Origin: Rhodococcus gordoniae
Lineage (GTDB): Bacteria; Actinomycetota; Actinomycetes; Mycobacteriales; Mycobacteriaceae
Direction: 5' to 3'
Length of the DNA stretch: 64,000 nucleotides
NCBI RefSeq assembly: GCF_001646655.1
Contig: NZ_LPZN01000018.1
Coordinates: 1-64,000 of the forward strand
The translations under genes were made by a program, and so were the position numbers. Each line of letters begins with the position of its first letter. Within the stretch, counting starts at the first letter, position 1. This document shows positions 54,297 to 61,783 of this stretch, piece after piece. The notes beneath the pieces were generated by a model. It made no database searches and was not told the DNA's origin. It saw nothing but the letters and a program-made list of their open reading frames with translations.

Positions 54297-54902
54297 ATGG
54301 CAAGAGTCGGTAGCCGGCGACCCACCGCCCGGCAGGCCCAACTGTTCGACGCTCTGGTCGCGTTGTTCCTGGCAGAAGGCTTCGCACACCTGACCCTCGA
54401 CGACGTCGCCGCGCGCCTGCGCTGCTCGAAATCCACGCTCTACGCACTCGCGGAGAACAAGAACCGGCTCGTCCACGCGGCGACCGTGCACTTCTTCAAG
54501 GGCGCCGCCGAGCGGGTCGAGGCCGACGTCGCACAGGCCGCGGACGCGCAGGCACGCATCGGCACTTATCTCGAGGCCGTGGGACGCGAACTCGAACCGG
54601 CGTCCTCCCGATTCATGGAGGACATCGCCCACACGCCGGTCGCGCGCGAGGTGTACGAACGCAACACCCGCTTCGCGGCCGACCGGGTCCGCCAGCTCAT
54701 CGCCGACGGCGTCACGTCCGGCGAACTGCGCGACGTCCACGCCGCCTTCGTCGCCGATGTCGTCGCGTCGGTCATGGTCCGCATCCAGCAACGACAGGTG
54801 GCCGAGGCGACGGGACTCGAAGACGCACGCGCCTACCGCGAACTCGCCGCACTGCTCGCACACGGACTGTCCGCCGCGCCCCACCTACGATCGACCCCAT
54901 GA
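54297..54902 (+). CDS. TetR family transcriptional regulator
   Basis: 201 residues. The N-terminal helix-turn-helix (about 10-60) reads LFLAEGFAHLTLDDVAARLRCSKSTLYALAENK in part, with the family pattern TLDDVA..CSKSTLY. The rest is a helical ligand and dimer domain. It is divergent from the acyl-CoA dehydrogenase and likely senses an acyl-CoA or related ligand, which is inference from position. Its TGA overlaps the ATG of the next gene (ATGA), so the two are coupled. Confidence 0.92.
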   Translation: MARVGSRRPTARQAQLFDALVALFLAEGFAHLTLDDVAARLRCSKSTLYALAENKNRLVHAATVHFFKGAAERVEADVAQAADAQARIGTYLEAVGRELEPASSRFMEDIAHTPVAREVYERNTRFAADRVRQLIADGVTSGELRDVHAAFVADVVASVMVRIQQRQVAEATGLEDARAYRELAALLAHGLSAAPHLRSTP

Positions 54903-55474
54903 CCACGGCAGTACCGAACGAACCGATCCGTCTCGAGGTCGTCGTCGCGAGTGTCCGTGCCGGTCGCATCGCCCCGATCGTCGCCGACTGGTTCGCGGCC
55001 ACCGCGCGGAGCCGCTCCGAGTTCGACGTCGGCGTTCTCGACCTCGCCGAGACCCCGCTCCCACAGGACCTCTCGGGTGGGCCCGGCGCCGACGCCTTCA
55101 CCCGTCGTATCGGTGCCGCGGACGCCTTCGTGGTGGTGACCTCCGAGTACAACCACGGCTATCCCGCCGCACTGAAAACGGCCATCGACACCGTCAAGCA
55201 CGAATGGCGCACCAAACCGGTCGGATTCGTCTCCTACGGCGGCCTGTCCGGCGGCCTGCGCGCGGTCGAACAGTTGCGGCAGGTCGTCGTCGAGGTCCAC
55301 ATGGTGCCGGTGCGGCAGTCGGTGAGTTTCCACCGCGTCAAGCACGCCTTCGCTGCCGACGGCACCACCACGGACGAGGCCGCGATCGACGGCGCGGAAC
55401 GCATGCTCGACCAGATCGTATGGTGGGCGCGCACCGTCCGTGCGGGAAGTGCCCTCGACCGTTATCCCGGCTGA
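54899..55474 (+). CDS. NADPH-dependent FMN reductase family protein
   Basis: 191 residues with a flavodoxin-like fold. The FMN phosphate loop is VVVASVRAGRIAPIVADWF, and the second FMN motif is EYNHGYPAALKTAID at about 81-95, followed by PVGFVSYGGLSGGLRA. It likely reduces FMN or a quinone with NADPH. It is translationally coupled to the TetR gene, and its 3' end overlaps the 3' end of eccE by 13 nt on the opposite strand. Confidence 0.9.
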   Translation: MTTAVPNEPIRLEVVVASVRAGRIAPIVADWFAATARSRSEFDVGVLDLAETPLPQDLSGGPGADAFTRRIGAADAFVVVTSEYNHGYPAALKTAIDTVKHEWRTKPVGFVSYGGLSGGLRAVEQLRQVVVEVHMVPVRQSVSFHRVKHAFAADGTTTDEAAIDGAERMLDQIVWWARTVRAGSALDRYPG

Positions 55475-57171
55475 GGCGCCGGATCCGCCATGCGCGACCG
55501 GCCGAGATGGGCGCTCTCCGCCGCGATCGTCACGAGGGTGAGGGGTGTGCGTTCGTCGCCCGCCGTGAGCACGACGCGGTCCCCGGCCGCCCCGGGCTGC
55601 AGCAGCGACACCGTGGGACGCTCGCGCGGCCATCCGTCCGGGTGGATGTGCACGTGGATCGCGGTCGCGTGCGGCATGGACGAGGTGGGCGGGACGCCGT
55701 CGTAGACGACCGTGTCGAAATCGCGGTCGCCCGCGTACTCGCCCGCCAGCCGCAGCCGGTCGGGTCCGGCGGCGGATCCGGCCAGGCCGCGCCACGCGCC
55801 GGGGCGGTCGGTGTGGACGACGACCCGCGCCCCCACCGCGACGGCCCGGAAGACCACCTGCCGGGCGAGGTACAACTCGCCCGCGATATGGACCGAGCGG
55901 ATGCCGGGACCGGTGAGGCGGGCGGTGACGGCCCGACCGGCGTCGTCCGATCCGACGAGTTGCCCGCACCCGCCGGCCGGCAGGGCGAGGGCATCGAGCT
56001 CCTCGGCGTCCGACTCGCGCAGGGGAACGAGCTCCTCCAGATGCGGGATACCGAGTGGCAGTGCTGCTGTGAGAAGTTCGGCGTGACGCCCGTATGCCGG
56101 AAGCAGGCCCGCAGCGGACGGGACGTCCGGCTCGCGCGTGGTGAACCGTGCCAGTGCCCCGAGCCGGACCGAACCGCGGTCGCCCGGCCGCAGCCGGAGT
56201 ACCAGCGTCGACGCCGACGTCGGATGTGCCCACACCGCGGCGGTGTGGTGCCGGTCGATCCGTCGGGGTTCGAACATCCCTCCGGAATCGAAGGCGGAGG
56301 ACAACGCGACGTGCCGGTGCGTCGGTACCCATTCCGCTGCCGGCACACCGTGGGAGATGCGCAGTGCCGCCTGTTCGATCTCGTTCGCGTTCAGCAGCCG
56401 CGCGGCGTATCCGTCGTCGCCGAGTGCGCGGATCACACGCCGCCCCGCGGCGACGACCGTGCGCGCGGCGCCCTCGGAGCCGCCGCCCCGGCGGGCCGCG
56501 GCGGCCGCACAGGAGGTGACATCGAGGCGGAGCACCACCCGGACCGTGCGTTCGGCAGCGGCAGGAAGCGGTCCGAGCAACTGCGCGTAGGCCTGTCCGG
56601 CGGGCGTCGAGTCGAGAACCCGACGCCCTTGCACCACGACGTCGATCCCGTCGAGGACGACGTCGTGCCGGTACAGGCATGCGGCGATCGCACTCAGGGG
56701 GAGTGTTCGTCCCGATTCCTCGCTGTCACGGCCGAGCCTGGTGATTCTGCCGGCCGGTGGCGCGAGCTCGAGGACGACGGTCGCGTACGGGCCGTCCCAT
56801 CGCACCCCCACCGGGCCTGCCGGCCCGGCGTGGAAGTCGCGGAGGACACCCGACACGGGGACGCCGCCGGGGCGGCGCAAGACGGTTGCGATCCAGTCGG
56901 CTGTACCGCGTCCGCCGATCCGGAGGAGGCACGCCGCGGCGACCGGCACGGCGATCGCACAGGCCACCCACGCGGACGACCCCAGCGCCACCGCGAGCAC
57001 CCCCATGCCGACGGCCACGCACTGCGCCCCCGTCAACCGGACTGCGACACGACTTCTCGCTTCACCTGCCGCGGTGACGATTCGCGCGTCCCCCGACGCC
57101 GTCACGAATTGCGCGTGCTCCGACGCGGTCACGAATTGCGCGTGCTCCGACGCGGTCACGGTCCGTTGCAT
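55462..57171 (-). CDS. eccE: Type VII secretion protein EccE
   Basis: 569 residues from ATG 57171. EccE is the peripheral membrane component of the ESX secretion complex. Two close membrane segments lie at about 40-85 (GAQCVAVGMGVLAVAL and WVACAIAVPVAAACLL), then a long cytoplasmic part; blocks such as GVLRDFHAGPAGPVGVRWDGPYATVVLEL, in part, are EccE-like. The N-terminus is unusual: four 9-residue units, TASEHAQFV twice, TASGDARIV and TAAGEARSR. It is divergent from eccB with 139 bp between starts. The frame continues upstream of 57171 without homology. Confidence 0.8.
   Translation of the reverse strand: MQRTVTASEHAQFVTASEHAQFVTASGDARIVTAAGEARSRVAVRLTGAQCVAVGMGVLAVALGSSAWVACAIAVPVAAACLLRIGGRGTADWIATVLRRPGGVPVSGVLRDFHAGPAGPVGVRWDGPYATVVLELAPPAGRITRLGRDSEESGRTLPLSAIAACLYRHDVVLDGIDVVVQGRRVLDSTPAGQAYAQLLGPLPAAAERTVRVVLRLDVTSCAAAAARRGGGSEGAARTVVAAGRRVIRALGDDGYAARLLNANEIEQAALRISHGVPAAEWVPTHRHVALSSAFDSGGMFEPRRIDRHHTAAVWAHPTSASTLVLRLRPGDRGSVRLGALARFTTREPDVPSAAGLLPAYGRHAELLTAALPLGIPHLEELVPLRESDAEELDALALPAGGCGQLVGSDDAGRAVTARLTGPGIRSVHIAGELYLARQVVFRAVAVGARVVVHTDRPGAWRGLAGSAAGPDRLRLAGEYAGDRDFDTVVYDGVPPTSSMPHATAIHVHIHPDGWPRERPTVSLLQPGAAGDRVVLTAGDERTPLTLVTIAAESAHLGRSRMADPAPQPG
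57101..57154 (-). repeat. 27-bp tandem repeat in the eccE 5' end
   Basis: Two identical 27-bp units, 57101-57127 and 57128-57154, keep the reading frame. A third, diverged unit is at 57074-57100 and a weaker fourth follows. They encode nine-residue repeats at the EccE N-terminus. Confidence 0.85.
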
Positions 57172-57310
57172 CGATCCCCCCGAACGACGGCCGGCAATGA
57201 TGTCGACGCGGTACCGGCCTTCCCCTGTGCCGCGCGGCGCGCGTGCGATGAGCGCCCGACAGGACTGTACTGTGTTGCGCCAGAGAGCGTGCCGTACGGG
57301 GGGGAGATCG

Positions 57311-58780
57311 ATGGCAGCGCAACCGACCACACGGTGGCAGGTCAGTGGATACCGGTTCCTGGCACGACGCATGGATCATGCGTTGGTGCGGGGCGACGTA
57401 CGGATGATCCACGACCCCATGCGTTCCCAGTTCCGGGCATCGGTCGTCGGAACGGTCGTCGCGTGTGTCGTGCTGGGAGGCTGTGCCGCACTCGCCCTGT
57501 TCCGTCCCCAGGATCGGATCGGTGATGCCGCCGTCGTCGTCGGACGAGACTCCGGTGCGCTCTACGTCGCGATCGACACGACCTTCCACCCCGTCCTGAA
57601 CCTGGCGTCGGCGCGGTTGATCCTCGGAGCTCCGGCAGAGCCGGCGGTCGTGGCCGACGAGGAACTGACGAAGCGTCCGCGCGGCCCGCTCGTAGGGATA
57701 CCGGGTGCGCCGTCCTCCCTGGTCCACGACGCGGAGGACACGCCCTGGACGGTCTGCGACGTCGCCGATCCCGACGGCCTGCAGTCCTCGACCACCGCCG
57801 TGCTCGCGGGCACCCCCGATCATCGGACGGGATCGGTGCTCGCCGACGACGAGGCGCTCCTCGTGACGGCGGACGGCAGGTACCACCTGCTCTACGAGGG
57901 CAGACGCGCCGAGATCGATCCGAACGACCGGTCGCTCGTGCGACTGCTGGGCGTCGACATCTCCCGCGCACGACCCGCGAGCGCCGGACTGCTCGCCGCC
58001 GTCCCGGAGGTGCCGAGGCTGACCGCACCTCCCATCGCCGGAGCCGGGGGTCCGCCGGTCGCGCCGATCCCGGGTGCGCGCATCGGGTCGGTCGTCGCGG
58101 TGTCCGAACCCGACGGCCAGAGTTTCCACGTGGTGCTCGGGAACGGTGTGCAGGAGGTGTCGCGGGCTACCGCGCACCTCATCCACTTCTCGGATTCGCA
58201 GGGGGCACCGGAGATTCCGGTGGTACCGCCCGACGTCCTCGCGGCCGCGCCGACGGTGCACGAACTCCCGGTCGACACCTTTCCCGAGTCCGTCCCGCGG
58301 ATCGTCGACCCGGGGGAGAGCCCGGTGGCCTGCTCGACCTGGCAACCCGACGCGGGTGAGGACGACCGGCACCGGTCGTCGCTGCGACTATCGGCGGGGA
58401 CCGCGCTGCCCGTGGGGAAGGACGCCGTGCCCGTGACCCCGGCTCAGGCCGACGGTGCGGGACCCCAGGTCGACGCGATCCACATTCCGCCGGGCCGTGG
58501 CCGATACGTGCAGGCCACCTCGCTGACCTCCGACACCGACCGACTCGGGTCGTTGTTCTACGTTGCCGACACCGGTGTGCGATACGGCATCACCGATGCG
58601 GCCGCCGCTGCGGCGCTCGGCTTCACGGATCCACCCGTGCGGGTCCCGTGGCCCGTCCTGCAGTTACTTGCTCCGGGACCCACGCTCGGCCGGGAGCAGG
58701 CGCTGCTCGCACACGACGGTGTCGCTGCCGATCCGGGAGCGGTCCCCGTGCGGGCGGACAACCGGCCGTCAGGTCCGTGA
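57311..58780 (+). CDS. eccB: Type VII secretion protein EccB
   Basis: 489 residues. EccB is the ESX component with one N-terminal membrane span (about 43-64) and a large domain outside the membrane. The start AAQPTTRWQVSGYRFLARR, with the block QVSGYRFL.RR..HAL, is the family signature, and a DPMR motif precedes the span. The periplasmic part has repeated beta units. ATG 57311 gives the conserved N-terminus. It is divergent from eccE and convergent with mycP; the two stops overlap by 12 nt. Confidence 0.93.
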   Translation: MAAQPTTRWQVSGYRFLARRMDHALVRGDVRMIHDPMRSQFRASVVGTVVACVVLGGCAALALFRPQDRIGDAAVVVGRDSGALYVAIDTTFHPVLNLASARLILGAPAEPAVVADEELTKRPRGPLVGIPGAPSSLVHDAEDTPWTVCDVADPDGLQSSTTAVLAGTPDHRTGSVLADDEALLVTADGRYHLLYEGRRAEIDPNDRSLVRLLGVDISRARPASAGLLAAVPEVPRLTAPPIAGAGGPPVAPIPGARIGSVVAVSEPDGQSFHVVLGNGVQEVSRATAHLIHFSDSQGAPEIPVVPPDVLAAAPTVHELPVDTFPESVPRIVDPGESPVACSTWQPDAGEDDRHRSSLRLSAGTALPVGKDAVPVTPAQADGAGPQVDAIHIPPGRGRYVQATSLTSDTDRLGSLFYVADTGVRYGITDAAAAAALGFTDPPVRVPWPVLQLLAPGPTLGREQALLAHDGVAADPGAVPVRADNRPSGP

Positions 58781-60136
58781 CCGGGTGAGGCGTCGTGCCG
58801 GTGCGGTGAGGACGAGAACGAGGACGGTCACGGTGAGCACGGCCGCAGCCGAGCCCAGCGCGATGCTGCGCGGCCGGTGATCCGGTACCGGGGGAGAGCT
58901 CGGTTCGTCCACGGACACCGCCGGCACCGGCGCCGCGCGATCGGCCGGCAATGGGGCGGTGACGGCCGCGAGCGGATCGACGACACCGTGCCCCACCCGT
59001 GGATTCCACCCTTCCGCGGGGGAGTGGGCGGTCCTCTCGATGCGCGCCATCACCTCCCGCGCCGACAACTGGGGGTGCCGGGACCGCACGAGCGCGACCG
59101 TCGCCGCGACGAGCGGTGCCGCGAAACTCGTTCCGGACACCGGCCTGCCGCCCTGCGGCCCGGGAATCAGATCGGCCAGTCCGTCGGTGCCGGGATCGAG
59201 CGACACGAGCCCGCTCCCGGGAGCAGCGACATCGACCCACGGTCCGGGAAGACTGTATTCGGCGGGGGTACCGTCGTCCTCGACCGCGCCGACGGTGAGG
59301 ACGTACTCGTCGTACCAGGCGGGAGACGCCAGGGTGACGACCGAATCCCACGGATCGGCACCGGGATCGGCCGGATCCACCGAAGACGGATTGCCCTCGC
59401 GGCAGGTGTCGGTGTTGCCGGCCGCCGCGACGACGACCGCGTCGTGCACATCGGTCGCGTACTGCACCGCCGCTCCCAGCGGACCGTCGGCGAGACCCTC
59501 GGCGACGGTCCGGCACGCGACCTCCGAGATGTTGACGACGGTGGCGCCGAGATCCACGGCGCGACGGACGGCCGCGGCGAGGGTCCGCACGTCGCCGTAC
59601 CCGGATGCGTTGCGCGCGGCATCGTCGTCCGGCCGGGAGCGATCGGCGAAATGACCGCTGGACTGACGGATGGCGATCACCTCCACCTCGGGCGCGCCGC
59701 CGGCGAAGCCCGAGCCGGGTGCCGGGCGTGCCGCGATCAGTCCGGCGACGAGGGTGCCGTGCGCGTCGCAATCCTCGGTGCCGTCGCCCGTGGACACGTA
59801 GTCGCCGCCCGGCATCGGAGCCGGCAGGCGCGGGTGCGGATGGACTCCGGTGTCGATGACGGCGACGACCTGTCCGGCCCCGCGTGTGATCGGCCAGACC
59901 GACGCGAAGTCGAGGATCCGTTGTGCCCGAGGGATCTGCGGCCCGTCGGGGGCGCGGGGAAGCTCCGCGCACAGCACCCGCAGTTCGGTGGCCTCGGGAG
60001 GTGCGGGCGTCGCCCCGGGAGGCAGTTGCGCGGGGTCGGGTACCGGCGGCGCGGCGGCCGCGACACCCGACGGCGCGGATGCCAGCAGGAGGGCCACGAG
60101 AAGGACCGTGAACGCCCGTAGCGGCTGCACCGTCAC
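58769..60136 (-). CDS. mycP: Mycosin, subtilisin-like serine protease of type VII secretion
   Basis: 455 residues. Signal peptide about 1-32, then a subtilase domain with the triad Asp in VVAVIDTGV, His in DAHGTLVAGL and Ser in SGTSFAAPLVA, a Pro-rich linker, and a C-terminal membrane anchor (IALGSAAAVLTVTVLVLVL). MycP stabilises the ESX membrane complex and cleaves some substrates. The GTG at 60136 overlaps the eccD stop (GTGA), so the two are coupled; GTG 60130 is possible. Confidence 0.93.
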   Translation of the reverse strand: MTVQPLRAFTVLLVALLLASAPSGVAAAAPPVPDPAQLPPGATPAPPEATELRVLCAELPRAPDGPQIPRAQRILDFASVWPITRGAGQVVAVIDTGVHPHPRLPAPMPGGDYVSTGDGTEDCDAHGTLVAGLIAARPAPGSGFAGGAPEVEVIAIRQSSGHFADRSRPDDDAARNASGYGDVRTLAAAVRRAVDLGATVVNISEVACRTVAEGLADGPLGAAVQYATDVHDAVVVAAAGNTDTCREGNPSSVDPADPGADPWDSVVTLASPAWYDEYVLTVGAVEDDGTPAEYSLPGPWVDVAAPGSGLVSLDPGTDGLADLIPGPQGGRPVSGTSFAAPLVAATVALVRSRHPQLSAREVMARIERTAHSPAEGWNPRVGHGVVDPLAAVTAPLPADRAAPVPAVSVDEPSSPPVPDHRPRSIALGSAAAVLTVTVLVLVLTAPARRLTRSRT

Positions 60137-61587
60137 AGTCCGCGGATCGCCGCGTACACGCCGGCGACCCAGCACGCCAGTGGCACGACGGTTGCGATGG
60201 TCGCGTACTCGGCGAGCTCGGCGATCCGGCGTTGTACCGGAGTGAACGTCCGTCGCGGTGCGACCGCACCGAAGAGGAAGCCGGCAGACGCGAGTCCGGC
60301 TGCCGCCGTGAACGCCGCCCACGGCGGCATCACCCCGGTCGCCGATGCACTCGCGAGCAACCCGAGCAGAAGCACCGCGCCACCCGCTACGAGCGGAGCG
60401 GCCTGTGCGGTCGCGGTGTACGTACGCCCCCGGAAGACCAGTACGACGGCTGCCGCAACGGCCAGTGCCACCGCGGGAACGAAGACCTCTCCGCCCCAAG
60501 GAAATGCGGCCCACCACGCCCCGGCCGCCGTGAGTACGACCACGGCGTGGACCATCCCGGTGAGTGCGCTCCGCGCGCGGTCGGCGCGGTGTTCGAGCTC
60601 CGCCGGTGACGGCAGTCCCGATAGGTTCCCGTCCTCGGACGTCTCCGATTCGGACGGTGCGCCGGGTGCGGGGACCGGGGGGATGGGAAGTTTCGCGAGC
60701 ATCCCCGCGAGACGAGGCGCCATCCCGGCGAGCAGCAGTGCGGCGACCACCGTTCCGGCTCCGAGGGCACGCGCCTCGAGATCGGTGGTCGAGGCGAGGA
60801 CGGCGTTCACGCCGGCACCCGCAGCGATCGCGGCGACCGCCGTGCACGACGCGAGGCCGATGCGGGCGACGCGCACGGCGATCACCGCGATCGTGCCGGT
60901 GAGTGCCGCCGCGAGAACGAGGCGCGGTGCCGGCGAACTCCCCGGGACGAGCAGCGCGCCGGCGGTCGACGCGAGTGGGAAGGCGCACCACAACAGCGCG
61001 GTGGCGGTGCGTCGAGCGTCGTGCAGTCGCGCGAGGATGCCCGCGGCGAGCAGCAACAGAAGCGGCAGCACCGCGCACAGCCCACCCAGGACGAGACGGC
61101 TCACGCCGTCGGGCAGGGACAGCAACGGCAGGCATCCCGCAGCGAGGGCGACCGGGCCCAGGACCGCTGCTATGAGACCCGACGGACCCGCACCCCACGG
61201 CGTCGCCGTCCGGTCCGAGGATGCGACGCTGTACATGACGTCGTCGAACAACGGTGGAGGAGCGGGTGATCCGGCGTCCTCCAGGACGAGGATCTCGCCG
61301 TCGCGGACGCCGTGCTCGTCGAGGCTCAGCGCACCGGGCAGAGGAGCCCGGCCGATGCGTGCGAGCGCCCACCCGTCGGGTTCCGTGCGCTCGGGCGTCG
61401 CGTCGAAGTCGTTGTCCGGCCGGTGCCCGGCGACGAGATCCACGATCCCCGGCAGCAGCAGCGCCACCGGAACGTCGAGGGGCAGAGCGAGATCGACCTC
61501 GGTGTGGCGGGCGAGTACGGTGATCCGGCACAGATCCGGGGCTCCCACCTGCCCCGGGGTCTCGGATCGCGCATGCACAGATGTCAT
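60133..61587 (-). CDS. eccD: Type VII secretion integral membrane protein EccD
   Basis: 484 residues. EccD forms the main membrane ring of the ESX complex. An N-terminal ubiquitin-like domain (about 18-105: RITVLARHTEVDLALPLDVPVALLLPGIVDL, in part) precedes about eleven membrane spans. The ATG at 61587 begins TSVHARSETPGQV. It is coupled to mycP by a 4-nt overlap and divergent from eccC with 196 bp between starts. The gap holds the likely promoters for both directions. Confidence 0.92.
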   Translation of the reverse strand: MTSVHARSETPGQVGAPDLCRITVLARHTEVDLALPLDVPVALLLPGIVDLVAGHRPDNDFDATPERTEPDGWALARIGRAPLPGALSLDEHGVRDGEILVLEDAGSPAPPPLFDDVMYSVASSDRTATPWGAGPSGLIAAVLGPVALAAGCLPLLSLPDGVSRLVLGGLCAVLPLLLLLAAGILARLHDARRTATALLWCAFPLASTAGALLVPGSSPAPRLVLAAALTGTIAVIAVRVARIGLASCTAVAAIAAGAGVNAVLASTTDLEARALGAGTVVAALLLAGMAPRLAGMLAKLPIPPVPAPGAPSESETSEDGNLSGLPSPAELEHRADRARSALTGMVHAVVVLTAAGAWWAAFPWGGEVFVPAVALAVAAAVVLVFRGRTYTATAQAAPLVAGGAVLLLGLLASASATGVMPPWAAFTAAAGLASAGFLFGAVAPRRTFTPVQRRIAELAEYATIATVVPLACWVAGVYAAIRGL

Positions 61588-61783
61588 CGGCCTCGGTTCC
61601 CCCCCGTCACTGCAGTCCGAACGACGCAGACCATACGACATCGTCCCGGGCGATGTCCCGTTCGAGTTCCCCGTCGCGGTACCGGCGGACGAGGAGGGGT
61701 ACGGAAGGTCGCAGCGGTAGGTTAGTCTTCCACGACCGTGGGGCCGTAGGGGGCGGCCGACGGCGTTCCGGGGGGTGGCGAAC
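61588..61783. promoter_or_regulatory. Divergent eccD-eccC promoter region
   Basis: 196 bp between two diverging genes. TAGGTT (61719-61724) on the + strand could be the -10 element for eccC. No palindrome or clear -35 box was recognised. Confidence 0.3.

Noticed and set aside
54229-54436. Extension of the acyl-CoA dehydrogenase upstream beyond 54228
   Set aside because: It would run through the operator and into the TetR coding region; GTG 54228 has a strong GGAGGA site.
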